A stretch of 64,000 nucleotides of DNA, taken from contig JACKOB010000002.1 of NCBI GenBank assembly GCA_024234575.1, positions 1,822,151 through 1,886,150 on the forward strand, in the 5' to 3' direction. Every line of letters starts with the position of its first letter. Positions within the stretch are counted from its first letter, which is position 1. This DNA comes from Hahellaceae bacterium (GTDB lineage Bacteria > Pseudomonadota > Gammaproteobacteria > Pseudomonadales > Oleiphilaceae). Below, one piece after another: positions 6,921 to 16,582 of the stretch. The notes below the pieces were generated by a model. The model was not told the origin of the DNA. It saw only the letters and a list, made by a program, of their open reading frames with translations, and searched no databases. Position numbers and translations under genes: made by a program.

Positions 6921-8759
6921 ATGAATCCGGTTGAAGATCAGCTGCCTCTGCATGAGCCTGATCAATCATCGGCATGCGCTGATCCGCAGAGTAAAAAAGC
7001 TGCAGAGGATTACTACAAACTGCGCAGTTTGTTGCTGGGTGACGATTATTCGGTCGCTCTGAATCACTATATCTCAAAAGAAGAAGATGCCGAGCGCGTG
7101 GCGGATGTTCTTTCCGAAGCGGTGACTCTTAGTGTTAAAGAGAACCCCTCACTGGGCGAGGCGTTAACGCCGGTTGTTGATAAAGCCATTGCCAAATCTA
7201 TTGAAGAAAACCCTTCCCGTATCACCCATGCCATCTACCCCATTATGGGGCCAGCCATCCGTAAAGCAGTTTCCGCTGCATTAGCCGAGATGGTGCAGTC
7301 TTTAAATACGCTGCTCGAGCAAAGCTTAACGCTGGGCTCAATGAAATGGCGGTTTCGTGCCTGGCGGGCAGGGATTCCCTACGCGCAGTTTGTGTTGTTG
7401 CAGACGATTAAGTATCGCGTCGAGCAGGTATTGCTGGTGCATCGAGAGACGGGTTTGTTATTGCAATCGGTTACTGCGCCAGAAGTGAAGTCACAAGACC
7501 CGGAGCTCATATCCAGTATGCTGACCGCTATCAGTGACTTTGTCTCCGACTCATTCTCAGGAGGTGAAGAAACGCTGGAGCGTATCCGCTTTGGTGATCT
7601 CGAATTACATCTGTTGGTGGGGCCAAAAGCGATTCTGGCGGTTGCAGTGCGGGGCTCTGCCTCGGACGAATTAACTGAAAAAGCCAGTGCCACCATTGAA
7701 TTGATTCATAGTCGTTTCGCTAGTGCTTTCAAGCATTTCGATGGCGACAGAGTGGATTTTGATGCCACCCAGCCATTGTTAAGTGAGTGCTTGCTCTCGC
7801 AGAAAATTGCCGCCACACCCAAACGTAAACCCTGGCTGGCGATGTTGCTGCTACTGGCCGGTGCTGGCTATTTGCTCATCAACGAAGTAGAACGTTATCG
7901 TCTGGTGCAGGTATTTAATCAAGTGAAGGCCGCTTATCAGCAAGAGCCCGGCTATGTTCTGCTTTCGGCCAGTCGGCAGGTTGATCAGCTGATGATTGAG
8001 GTTTTGCGCAGCCCGGAATCACGCCCGGCATCAATCGTACATTCGACTATACTGAAAGAGCCGTCGGTCGCCGTGGTTGTGAATGAAAAGATTGTTCATT
8101 TTGGACCGTTGCCGACAGTAGAAAAAACACCAGCGAGAACACTGATTGATGTCGAGTCCACGGTGAATGCGTTGCTCGAAAAGGATGATAAGGTGTCGAT
8201 CATTGCCCAGGACGATCGCTTGCAGGTAAGTGGCCGGGCCGCCGCAGAGACACTCGCGCGCATCCAGCAAAGCGAGCTGTTAAAGGGCGCTTTTGAGGTG
8301 CTGGATATATCCGGGCTGAAAGTCATCGAGCCAAAGTCGGCCCAGGAAATGATTGCTGCTTTGGCAGGAGAGGTTCAGCAGACGATTTTCTATTTCTCTC
8401 CAAAAGAATATGTACTGACGGTCGATGAATTAGAGAAGGTTGCACCTTTTGTACGAGACATAAAAGCACTGCAACAGTATGCAGCGCAGGGTGAAATAAA
8501 GGCGTTGCAAATAGTTATACTGGGCTTTGCCGATAACTCTGGTACTGATTTTGGTAACAAGGTAGTAAGCCAGCAACGGGCCGAGATGATGCGTGAGTTA
8601 CTGATTAAAAATGGTATCGACGCCGATATTGTCGTTGCCTGGGGCGCAGGAAATATCGATCAGGCACATATCTCGGATGCGTCACAGAGGCGCGTGACAG
8701 TGCAAGTGTTGTACGCGCTGTCACAAAAAACGAATCTATATAGCCAGGGAGAGCCATAG
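6921..8759 (+). CDS. Inner-membrane protein with C-terminal OmpA-like domain and possible roadblock/longin-like region
   Basis: This 612-residue protein has a cytoplasmic N-terminal half, one membrane span at about 304-320 (PWLAMLLLLAGAGYLLI), and a periplasmic half. Residues 485-597 match an OmpA/MotB-like peptidoglycan-binding domain (Asp in GFADNSG, then the SQQRAEMMRELLIKNGI and SQRRVTVQV regions). Residues of about 420-460 look BON-like. Residues of about 165-270 start LLVHRETGLLL and include ISSMLTAISDFVSDSF and LAVAVRG, a pattern reminiscent of roadblock/longin folds that regulate small GTPases. That similarity is tentative. The stop overlaps the GTG start of the GTPase, which implies translational coupling. 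It probably links the cell wall to the cytoplasmic GTPase. Confidence 0.85.
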   Translation: MNPVEDQLPLHEPDQSSACADPQSKKAAEDYYKLRSLLLGDDYSVALNHYISKEEDAERVADVLSEAVTLSVKENPSLGEALTPVVDKAIAKSIEENPSRITHAIYPIMGPAIRKAVSAALAEMVQSLNTLLEQSLTLGSMKWRFRAWRAGIPYAQFVLLQTIKYRVEQVLLVHRETGLLLQSVTAPEVKSQDPELISSMLTAISDFVSDSFSGGEETLERIRFGDLELHLLVGPKAILAVAVRGSASDELTEKASATIELIHSRFASAFKHFDGDRVDFDATQPLLSECLLSQKIAATPKRKPWLAMLLLLAGAGYLLINEVERYRLVQVFNQVKAAYQQEPGYVLLSASRQVDQLMIEVLRSPESRPASIVHSTILKEPSVAVVVNEKIVHFGPLPTVEKTPARTLIDVESTVNALLEKDDKVSIIAQDDRLQVSGRAAAETLARIQQSELLKGAFEVLDISGLKVIEPKSAQEMIAALAGEVQQTIFYFSPKEYVLTVDELEKVAPFVRDIKALQQYAAQGEIKALQIVILGFADNSGTDFGNKVVSQQRAEMMRELLIKNGIDADIVVAWGAGNIDQAHISDASQRRVTVQVLYALSQKTNLYSQGEP

Positions 8760-9283
8760 TGAGTCGTGTAGTCGCTAAAAAAATATGCATGATCGGACCT
8801 TTTGCTGTAGGAAAAACCAGCCTCGTGCGTCGTTTTGTGGATAGCATTTTTAGTGATAATTACCTGACCACTATTGGCGTTAAAATTTCTAAAAAAATAG
8901 TGCCGCTTGCTGATACACAGGTGCAATTAATGATCTGGGATATTGAAGGCGTTGATGTTTTTACCGAGCTTAAGACAAGCTACTTGCGTGGTGCTTCGGG
9001 GGTTTTGCTGGTGCTGGATGGCACCAGACCCAAAAGTTTTGAAATGGCCGAAGAGTTAGTGTCTCTTTTACGCGAACACTTGCCGGATGCACCGGTAATT
9101 GGTTTGTTAAATAAGAGCGACCTGAGTGTGGAGTGGAAGCTTGGCGATCTCGAAATTGCTGCCGTCGAGGCGCTTGGTGTTCAAACCATGATGACGAGCG
9201 CGAAAACCGGTGAAAATGTCGAGCAGGCATTTATGGCCCTGGTCGAAAAAATGGACGCCACTGCCAGCGTGTCCGCATCATGA
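8759..9283 (+). CDS. Ras/Rab-like small GTPase
   Basis: This 174-residue protein is a single G domain with no lipid anchor or extra domain. Motifs in order: G1 GPFAVGKTS at 13-21, G2 TTIG at 37-40, G3 WDIEG at 60-64, G4 NKSD at 118-121 and G5 TSAK at 146-149. It therefore resembles eukaryotic Rho/Rab and the bacterial Ras-like families more than Era or translation GTPases. The position of Ras Gly12 is Phe15, and the residue in the place of catalytic Gln61 is Val65, so intrinsic hydrolysis may be slow or use another mechanism. The start is GTG, overlapping the previous TAG by one base, with GGGAGAG upstream. The stop overlaps the next ATG (ATGA). It is likely the switch of this operon. Confidence 0.9.
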   Translation: MSRVVAKKICMIGPFAVGKTSLVRRFVDSIFSDNYLTTIGVKISKKIVPLADTQVQLMIWDIEGVDVFTELKTSYLRGASGVLLVLDGTRPKSFEMAEELVSLLREHLPDAPVIGLLNKSDLSVEWKLGDLEIAAVEALGVQTMMTSAKTGENVEQAFMALVEKMDATASVSAS

Positions 9284-11511
9284 GTATTCTTGGCGGCATC
9301 CTCGAAGAACTGGGTGTTGCAGCCTTTGTGCGGCTTGACGACCAGTCTTTTAAGTTGCTGAGTAATCACTGTCTTTGGTTTAGTAACCTCTATAATGCCC
9401 TGCGTGCTGACAGCAAACCCGCATCTGAAGGCGAAGAAGATAGCCTGGTGATTGCAGAACAGGATTTTTGTCAGGCATTTCCGTTTATCGAACACTTTCT
9501 TATTGATGCCCAGACAGTATGGGATAACCCAGGGCGCGGCAGCGTAAATTCGGGCATCTGGACAGAGACGGATCTCGATGGCAATGAGTATCCGCTGGAG
9601 GCGCGTGCCTGCCATATCCAGAGTCAGTTGATATTGCTGATCGAAAACCACTCAAGCACGTTTGGGCATCAGCATGCGGTCTATCAAAAAGCACGAAATA
9701 TCGCCCTGTTAAACGAAAAACTGGTTTCAGAACTAAATCAGCGGCAGCGTGAATTACAAAGCGAGATAGAAAGACATTTGATGCAGGATGCGACGCTGCA
9801 AGGCATTGCGGATGCCGTGAGCGGCCATACATCCGGCGTGATGGTGTGTCAGCCAAACGGCAAAGTAGCCATCAAGAACAAAGCATTGGTCGATATTTAT
9901 AAAGTCACGAATGGTAACGACTTGCGACGAGCATCGTTGCTAGAGCAATGGATGACTGAGGCGGAAGAACAATATCCGGAGCTGAAACGTATTATCGAAA
10001 CCGGCTCATACTGGGAAGGCGAATTCGAAAGCAGCGATTCATCAGAAAATCGCCGTTGGGTGCGTCTGACTATCGGGCCGGTGAAAGACAAGTCCGGCAC
10101 GGTTGCCTATTACGTCTGCGTCGCCAATGATATTACTGACCTGCGCAGCGTTGAGGGCTTTGATGCGGAGCATGGGGCCGGTGGTTACGACTTTACGACG
10201 CGTTTACCCAATCGCCGACATTTCTGGCAACACATTCATAGCCTCGCCAAAAATGATCAGCCCCAGGGCCGTGGAACCGGGTTGCTGTATATCGATCTCG
10301 ATTACTTTAAACGGGTAAATGATGATCTTGGACATCAGGCGGGTGATTTTTTGCTAAGTGCGATTGCCTCGCGCATCTCGCGAAACGTGAAGCACAATGA
10401 TTTTGTGGGTCATCTCGGCGGCGATGAGTTTGTGGTGCTGGTGCGATCGATTGAGTCAGATGCGCAGCTTACCGCCGTGGCGAGCAGGTTGCTTGGCTCT
10501 ATACATGAGCCTATTTCGGTTGACGGTCAGCCGATGCAAATAACGGCAAGTATTGGCATCAGTACCTGTTATGAGTCAGTCATTGATCCGACTTTGCTGG
10601 TGCGACAAGCCGATCTTGCCATGTATGCGGCGAAAGAATCAGGCAAAGGACAAAGCCGGTTTTATGATCCATCCATGGAGTCGTCTATACCGCATAATAT
10701 TCAGCGTGAGCGCGAACTTGTCGATGCCATCAGCAATCAACAGTTTGTGTTGCATCTGCAGCCGCAGGTCTGTGTGCGGGATACCAAACAGTTTAAAGCC
10801 GAAGCGCTGGTACGCTGGCAGCATCCCCAATTAGGTTTGCTACCCCCGGCGGATTTTATCGCCATAGCCGAAGCCTCGGGATTAATCATCCCTCTGGGTA
10901 ACTGGGTGCTGATGCAGGCGTGTCGGATTGGCGCTGATCTCAACCACAGCGGTAAGCCGGTATGTATCGCCGTTAATATCTCGGCCAAGCAACTTAAACA
11001 CCCTGACTTTTACCAAACCTTAGAAAATTGCCTGGAGCAGACGGCTTTCCCTGCGGCATTGCTTGAAATTGAAATAACCGAGAGCTGCTTCCTCGAAGAT
11101 ATGGAGTCGGTGATTCGCTTGCTTGAAAAAATTCGTCTGTTGGGGGTGACAATCTCTTTGGATGATTTTGGTACGGGCTTTTCGTCATTTAACTACCTAA
11201 GGCAACTGCCGGTTGATTATCTGAAAATTGATCGCTCTTTCGTGAAAGAGCTGCCAGAAGATAGAGAAAGCCGCGCTATCACCTCGTCGATTATCAGTCT
11301 TGCCCACGAATTAACGATAGAAGTTGTGGCTGAGGGGGTGGAGAATTCTGGCCAGTTTAATTTTCTGTGTGGCCGAAACGTCAATTTTATCCAAGGCTTC
11401 CTGCTGTTTAAGCCTATGCCTGTCGAAGAGTTTGTCCGCTTGTTTTCGTTAATCGAAGAACTAAATGGCCGCAATAAGTGGATTGATGAACCTGACTTCG
11501 GAACACTGTAA
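9280..11511 (+). CDS. PAS-GGDEF-EAL cyclic-di-GMP enzyme
   Basis: This 743-residue soluble protein starts with a domain of about 120 residues that is probably PAS-like, followed by a coiled coil (about 140-170). A PAS domain covers about 175-290. The GGDEF domain has an intact GGDEF at 380-384, and the EAL domain has EAL at 508-510 and the DDFGTGFSS loop. Both the cyclase and phosphodiesterase signatures look complete, so either activity is possible. The ATG overlaps the GTPase stop by four bases, so the two are translated together. The simplest reading is that the GTPase or membrane protein controls c-di-GMP turnover by this enzyme, which is an inference from operon structure. A repeat element follows the stop. 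Confidence 0.9.
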   Translation: MSILGGILEELGVAAFVRLDDQSFKLLSNHCLWFSNLYNALRADSKPASEGEEDSLVIAEQDFCQAFPFIEHFLIDAQTVWDNPGRGSVNSGIWTETDLDGNEYPLEARACHIQSQLILLIENHSSTFGHQHAVYQKARNIALLNEKLVSELNQRQRELQSEIERHLMQDATLQGIADAVSGHTSGVMVCQPNGKVAIKNKALVDIYKVTNGNDLRRASLLEQWMTEAEEQYPELKRIIETGSYWEGEFESSDSSENRRWVRLTIGPVKDKSGTVAYYVCVANDITDLRSVEGFDAEHGAGGYDFTTRLPNRRHFWQHIHSLAKNDQPQGRGTGLLYIDLDYFKRVNDDLGHQAGDFLLSAIASRISRNVKHNDFVGHLGGDEFVVLVRSIESDAQLTAVASRLLGSIHEPISVDGQPMQITASIGISTCYESVIDPTLLVRQADLAMYAAKESGKGQSRFYDPSMESSIPHNIQRERELVDAISNQQFVLHLQPQVCVRDTKQFKAEALVRWQHPQLGLLPPADFIAIAEASGLIIPLGNWVLMQACRIGADLNHSGKPVCIAVNISAKQLKHPDFYQTLENCLEQTAFPAALLEIEITESCFLEDMESVIRLLEKIRLLGVTISLDDFGTGFSSFNYLRQLPVDYLKIDRSFVKELPEDRESRAITSSIISLAHELTIEVVAEGVENSGQFNFLCGRNVNFIQGFLLFKPMPVEEFVRLFSLIEELNGRNKWIDEPDFGTL

Positions 11512-11512
11512 G

Positions 11513-11590
11513 GCCATTCCTGGGAGCTTGTCTGCCGCATCCCTGTGGCAGACAACTCTAAAAAGCCATTCAAGCCTTTTGACAATAGCG
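11513..11590. repeat. Palindromic intergenic repeat, copy 2
   Basis: This matches the core of the repeat at 300-375 base for base over about three quarters of its length. It includes the hairpin CTGCCGCATCCCTGTGGCAG, the A-run after it, and the CAAGCC and AATAG ends. The outer left arm seen in copy 1 is missing. It lies between the convergent GGDEF-EAL and CotH-like genes and could fold in both transcripts, acting as a terminator or mRNA stabiliser. Confidence 0.6.
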
Positions 11591-11634
11591 CAATGCCCTT
11601 AAGCTCTATGTAACGGCAGATTCAAATAAGCAGT

Positions 11635-13431
11635 CTATGGTGCCGTCAATGTTCTCACAAAGCCAAGTTGAGCGTTGATAGACCCTTTTATGGGGCTCGC
11701 AGTTGTGCCGGTACCGGCGGTTTCCAGGGAAATGGTGCCTACATTGCCATACGCCAGCGGTCGCAAATCCAATGGTTTGCTACTGACCACTTCAAACAGC
11801 ATCATATTCGTCGACAGCCCTTGCAGTGTGTGCTCTCCCGCTTTGTAATCCGGGTTTTCGATATACAGTTGCAACACATAGGGTTTGAAATTAGCGGCCA
11901 CATCGACACCCACCAGCGTTAGCCCAACAACACCGGGTAGGGTTGATTCATCTGGGGTATAAACGAGACTATCAACCCCATCTGGTCCCCAGGTTGCAAC
12001 CATCATGTTGGCAATGACTTTTACACCCTCTATGTTGGTAAAGCTGAATGTGCCGGTGTCTGAGCCTTCGCCACTCTGAAAACTTGCGGATAGTTGTGTA
12101 TAAGTGGCAGGCTCAGCGCAATCTTTCGGGGCATCTGTCAGCACGTACTCGGTTTGTTCTGGCTCTGTGCCGTTAATGGCACTCGTTAGCAACTGGCGCT
12201 GGCTGGGTATACCTTTTTCGGCATTACCTGAAATAAACTCTCGCATAGCGGTGTAGGCAGACTCCGGTTCACCAGTGAGCAGGCGTATGCGCTCGACTTC
12301 TGCCAACAAGCTTTCTTCATGCCAGTGCGTTGCCAATAGTTCGTTGATGCGGTTGTGGTATTGTTGGCGATAGCTGTCGATGGCATACAAACGCGATGCA
12401 ATGCTGTGATTACGATACAGCGGGCCCGAATTGGGTTTGAAAATGTTAACGCCGGTAAAGGCCGCATCGGTACCCCAGGGAATAAAGTGGAATAACCCGT
12501 CAACGGGGTTGTGGTAAATAAAGTAATTATTGGCGTTGCCGCTGGCAGAGTCCCAATGACCGATTAACGTCTCTACTGCCCAGTAGCTAATGAATTTATC
12601 AACGTCGATTAGTTGCGGTAGTACCGCTACAAAATTTTGATCATCCAGCAGTAACGCATTGGCAACGGTATCAAGATCCGTGCGGTCGTTTGCTTTCTCG
12701 TTGGTTTTTAGTTCAAACCTGTCATTAAGGTGTGTGCCAAAATCGGCTACCTGGGCCTCATAGAGGTTGCCGGATTTATCACCGAAGTGATTTTCCAAGA
12801 ATGGCTTCTTTACATCTTCAACGTTGCTGTAAATACCCAGGTCTTCACCGTTAACTGTCACGCGGGCCCAGTTACAGCGCGGGGCAGCAATGCCGGCCGC
12901 ACGAAACATATCATAAGCCATACACTGGTGGGTGTGGCTTGGGTCCTGACGGTCATTATTCAGAGTCATTCTGGTCATCGTTTTAAACTCGCGGTCATCA
13001 ACAAATTTGTCGAAGTCCAGCTTGAGAGAAGGGCGAGAGCGAGTGATTGAGCCAAGGTAGCCCTTTTTACGAATTTCAACGTTTTCGAGCACTTCACCAT
13101 CAATGGTCACGGTTGCTGAAAACTCGGTATATTCGAAGTCGGTGGATGGACATTCGCTCAGGGCGGTGTCCAGGGTTCTCGCTTCTCCCCGCAACGTGGC
13201 AAAATCAGCGGCAGGCATATCAATGTTAATTTGAATCAGGCGACTTCTATCAAACAAGTCATCACTGATGGTCTCGACGGCGGGAGGGGTATCCGTGCCT
13301 CCATTTCCGCTTGCTCCGGTGCTCGTCGAATCGGAATCATTTGAGCCACAGGCAATGCACATCCACAAAGTGCTCATCATAATAAATAGTGGCTTTCTTA
13401 AAGGTAGTGACGCTTTTGCTTCATACAGCAT
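11635..13431 (-). CDS. CotH-like kinase family secreted protein
   Basis: This 598-residue protein has an N-terminal hydrophobic export signal ending in CIACGS. It is a marginal lipobox because the residue three before Cys is itself Cys, so it may be a lipoprotein or simply secreted. After an Asp/Ser/Gly linker, residues of about 60-400 match the CotH family: RPSLKLDFDKF, RMTLNNDRQDPS, GIYSNVEDVKKPF, and the late SGNANNYF segment before an IPWGTD motif. CotH proteins are secreted atypical kinases in spore coats, and marine bacteria often carry them beside polysaccharide genes. The C-terminal 150 residues look beta-rich and are not recognised. It stands alone, convergent with the GTPase operon. 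The catalytic role is known only by family. Confidence 0.82.
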   Translation of the reverse strand: MLYEAKASLPLRKPLFIMMSTLWMCIACGSNDSDSTSTGASGNGGTDTPPAVETISDDLFDRSRLIQINIDMPAADFATLRGEARTLDTALSECPSTDFEYTEFSATVTIDGEVLENVEIRKKGYLGSITRSRPSLKLDFDKFVDDREFKTMTRMTLNNDRQDPSHTHQCMAYDMFRAAGIAAPRCNWARVTVNGEDLGIYSNVEDVKKPFLENHFGDKSGNLYEAQVADFGTHLNDRFELKTNEKANDRTDLDTVANALLLDDQNFVAVLPQLIDVDKFISYWAVETLIGHWDSASGNANNYFIYHNPVDGLFHFIPWGTDAAFTGVNIFKPNSGPLYRNHSIASRLYAIDSYRQQYHNRINELLATHWHEESLLAEVERIRLLTGEPESAYTAMREFISGNAEKGIPSQRQLLTSAINGTEPEQTEYVLTDAPKDCAEPATYTQLSASFQSGEGSDTGTFSFTNIEGVKVIANMMVATWGPDGVDSLVYTPDESTLPGVVGLTLVGVDVAANFKPYVLQLYIENPDYKAGEHTLQGLSTNMMLFEVVSSKPLDLRPLAYGNVGTISLETAGTGTTASPIKGSINAQLGFVRTLTAP

Positions 13432-13602
13432 GACTGTTGTCCTGAGTGGTCGAGAGAAAATGATAGGTTGATGACAATTTTATGAAAATTTTTAGCGGGG
13501 CGAAGGCTCCAAAGGAACCATCGATAAGGCGAGAAGTGTGATGTCTGTCACAAAAAATGGTTGGTGTGGTGCATTCCTGATCTGACAGGTATTACTGGTA
13601 TT

Positions 13603-13631
13603 AAAACTAAGCGGGCTGAAAAACGACCCGC
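13603..13631 (-). terminator. Terminator after the LAL regulator
   Basis: On the minus strand a GCGGG...CCCGC hairpin (13611-13631) with an 11-base loop is followed by TTAGTTTTAA. It lies just after the regulator's stop at 13647, so it probably ends that transcript. Confidence 0.5.
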
Positions 13632-13646
13632 CTGGTAGATAGCCAC

Positions 13647-16523
13647 CTAAGACCGGCCGTATTTGAGTATTGCCTCGGTTCGGTTACTAACTTGCAGTTT
13701 GCCGTAAATATTTTGCAAGTGGCGCTTTACAGTGGCCAGGGACAATTTAAGTGCTTCGGCAATATCCTTGTTACGCGCACCTGTGCTAAGCAGATCAAGT
13801 ACGTCTCGCTCACGCGGGCTCAGGGCTTCAACGCCAAATTCAGTCGGGTTGGTTTCCGCAGATGTTATCTCTGGCCGTTGATGCGGTGGAGCGCTCTCGC
13901 CTAAAGCTTCATCCCGTGGTTCCGCGTCTTTGTCGGCGGCTACATCGAATCGATAGCGCCGCATGTTGGCTATGGCTGTCAGTAATGTGCGGCAGTAGTC
14001 TGGCTCTACTCTTTTCTCGATCGCGATGGTTAGCAGTGGTTCAACCGCTTCCGCATCCTCAATGATCAAATTGATATAGTGGCAAGGCGCTGCCAGCCTG
14101 ATGGCTTCAAAAAAAGCAGTCCGGGCTTCATTTTTATTGCCATTTGCGGCGTTTATAGTAGCGGTCAGTAAGTGAGCTTTGATTTGCCGCGTTGTTACAC
14201 CGCGCGCTTTAGAGGCGGCCTCGATACTGTCCAGAATGTCGCTGGTATCTGCGCCAATGAGAGATCTGCCTGCGGCATAGATCAGGCGCTCAAACTCATA
14301 GCGAAACAGGCATTTGAACGCATCCAGTTTTGGTGCCTCGGCGGCCCATTGAATAAGTGGAAAGTAGTTGCCAGCCATTCTTTCAACCAGTGCACTCAGT
14401 GTCGTTGCATCCAATAGCAGAGAAAAGTTGAACTCTCCGCTAACACCTGTTGAGGGGAAGTGGGTTTGTTGGAAGTTTATCAAGCTTCCTGCCTGTTCAC
14501 GTGCCTGTTCAATCAGACCACTTGCGTTAAGTAATCTGATATGGGTCACACGTTTAATAAACAGCATTTCCCGGGATGCCAGCGTTGGGTGAACGCAGCT
14601 TTCCATCAGGTGATAAGTCTTCCAGGCTTCGTCAAGGGCCTGCTGGTCTACGTAGAGCTCAATGACGGCGGCATACAAAGAGGCGGTACCTGGCAGGTTA
14701 AGCAATGACCTTTGTGCCAGCCATTGCAGGTTTTCCTGGGCTAATGTGATGGCATATTTCGGCTGACCGTTGTGATAGTGTGCATGTAACAACCAGGTCA
14801 GCGAATAGGTAGCGCAATAGCCATCTTGTGACTCTTTTGCCAGTGCCAATGCCTGGCTGCTGTGTTTGACACAGTCAGTTATCTGATCCGCCACAAAACT
14901 GTCAGCGGCTGCGCCATAGTGAGCCCAGCATTGAATTGACGGGTTACCCGCACTTGCTGCCAACACCTCTTTGTCCAGTGCCTGTGCTCGTAACGTGTCA
15001 CCGTTAAATCGAGCCATTTGACTTTGTAAAAGCTTGATGCCGGTCTGCACCAGTGTTAAGTCCGCTTCGTTTAATAGACCCAAAGAGACCAGACTTTCTT
15101 GCCGTGCATCGGGGCTGTCTTTGCTGGCCTCGCTACAGCAGCGTTGCAACGACCTTTCGGCATAAGCGATATAACGTTCGGCTTGCTGGTATTGATGCAG
15201 GTTAAAATTAACGGCGGCTTTTAGAATGGCCAGTGCAGGAATTGTCTGAATAATCTCTGCCGGAAATTTACTTAAAACATTGGCGGCATGGTCCAAACGA
15301 CCAAATTGAATGAGGGATGGATAGAGCCTGCGTATGATTAAACCGGCCGTTGGCCAGTCGGCAAGTGTGATCGCCAAGGGCAATGCGTCTTCTGCGTGCT
15401 GATTTTCGTACAGCCATAGCATGGCCCTGCGCTGATAAGCGGCATAGGCTAAATGGGGCAAAGTCTGGGCGTGCGCCAACAGCCACTGGCGAAACAGCGC
15501 ATGCAGGCGATACCAGGCATTTTTCTCGTCGATTGCACTGATAAACAGCCCGGCCTCAATTAACTCATCAATAAAAACCAGACTATCTTCTGATCCGGTG
15601 ATGGCATTGCACAGTGGAATGCAAAAACTGTCGACCACGGAGATGGCTAACAGAAAGTCTTGCAGTTGAGGACTTAGCTGGGAGAGCACCTCAGAGAGAA
15701 GAAAGTCTGACAGCAATTGGTCCTGATCTAAATTGAGAGGCTTAAGAGAGGTGGTTGTAGCGAGCCTGTTGGTGCTTTCACCGTTATATGGCTGCAACCC
15801 ACCGGATTTAATCGCCAGCCCTGCTAATTGAATCGCCGCCGCCCAGCCTTCAGTTGCAGAAAAAAGCCGCGCTATTGCATCGCTATCCAGGTGCAGGGAT
15901 AGTTTTGTTTGCAGAAACTCGTCTATCAGGCTGGCGTCGAATGCCAACTCTCGTGAGCTAATAACATGGGCTTGCAGCTTTGAACAGCGGTGCGGAATCA
16001 TCAGCTCTGGCAGGGATCGGGAAGTAATAATTACATGCATCCAGCTCGGCAGGTAGTCAATAAAACGGTTAAATGAATCGAGTATTTTCCCATCCGTAAT
16101 AACATGAAAATCATCTAGTACCAGATTGACTTTCGCTGGCCGGTTCCATTTTCTGGTGAATTTCTCCAGGCTTTCAATCAGCGTGTCAGTAATCAGGGAA
16201 AAGTCATCAATAACGTTATTCTGTAAAAGACTTTCTGCCTTTTGTGTGAGGGAGGCATCCAGCTTTTTCAGGCTGGCGCAAAGGTACAGCCAGAACGAGC
16301 TGGGGGTATTGTTTTTTTCGTCTACCGAGAGCCAGCAGTATGGGGTGTCGGTGTTATTTAGCCAGTCGCAGACCAGGCTGGTTTTACCGTATCCGGCAGG
16401 GGCAGTAATAATGGTAAGCGGTTCTGCACTATAGGTATCCAGCTTCGCAAGCAGGGGTTGTCGATGCATGATCGTACCAGTGCGAGGCATTGATAGTTTG
16501 GTCGTGAGTATGGGGTACATCAT
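13647..16523 (-). CDS. MalT/LAL-family ATP-dependent LuxR-type regulator
   Basis: This 958-residue regulator has a P-loop at 41-50 ([10 protein letters not shown]), a STAND-type ATPase of about 330 residues with LVLDDFHVI as Walker B, a long helical TPR-like sensor region, and a LuxR helix-turn-helix at 901-958 ([20 protein letters not shown]). LAL proteins bind an inducer through the TPR part and then multimerise on DNA. The inducer is unknown. The gene follows a patatin gene by 59 bases that contain a perfect 18-bp palindrome, and it lies downstream of an RND pump, so it might sense a lipid-like or exported compound. That is an inference from neighbours. The ATG at 16523 sits just upstream of a second possible ATG one codon later. 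Confidence 0.88.
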   Translation of the reverse strand: MMYPILTTKLSMPRTGTIMHRQPLLAKLDTYSAEPLTIITAPAGYGKTSLVCDWLNNTDTPYCWLSVDEKNNTPSSFWLYLCASLKKLDASLTQKAESLLQNNVIDDFSLITDTLIESLEKFTRKWNRPAKVNLVLDDFHVITDGKILDSFNRFIDYLPSWMHVIITSRSLPELMIPHRCSKLQAHVISSRELAFDASLIDEFLQTKLSLHLDSDAIARLFSATEGWAAAIQLAGLAIKSGGLQPYNGESTNRLATTTSLKPLNLDQDQLLSDFLLSEVLSQLSPQLQDFLLAISVVDSFCIPLCNAITGSEDSLVFIDELIEAGLFISAIDEKNAWYRLHALFRQWLLAHAQTLPHLAYAAYQRRAMLWLYENQHAEDALPLAITLADWPTAGLIIRRLYPSLIQFGRLDHAANVLSKFPAEIIQTIPALAILKAAVNFNLHQYQQAERYIAYAERSLQRCCSEASKDSPDARQESLVSLGLLNEADLTLVQTGIKLLQSQMARFNGDTLRAQALDKEVLAASAGNPSIQCWAHYGAAADSFVADQITDCVKHSSQALALAKESQDGYCATYSLTWLLHAHYHNGQPKYAITLAQENLQWLAQRSLLNLPGTASLYAAVIELYVDQQALDEAWKTYHLMESCVHPTLASREMLFIKRVTHIRLLNASGLIEQAREQAGSLINFQQTHFPSTGVSGEFNFSLLLDATTLSALVERMAGNYFPLIQWAAEAPKLDAFKCLFRYEFERLIYAAGRSLIGADTSDILDSIEAASKARGVTTRQIKAHLLTATINAANGNKNEARTAFFEAIRLAAPCHYINLIIEDAEAVEPLLTIAIEKRVEPDYCRTLLTAIANMRRYRFDVAADKDAEPRDEALGESAPPHQRPEITSAETNPTEFGVEALSPRERDVLDLLSTGARNKDIAEALKLSLATVKRHLQNIYGKLQVSNRTEAILKYGRS

Positions 16524-16564
16524 TTATTTTGCCGTATGAATAACATCAACAGACCCTAAAGTAC

Positions 16565-16582
16565 CTTGCGGCTAGCCGCAAG
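16565..16582. other. Perfect 18-bp palindrome between patatin and LAL genes
   Basis: CTTGCGGCTAGCCGCAAG directly adjoins the patatin stop codon. It lies in the short spacer before the LAL regulator on the same strand. There is no U-run, so it is unlikely to be a strong terminator. It may be an operator or an mRNA hairpin. Confidence 0.5.
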
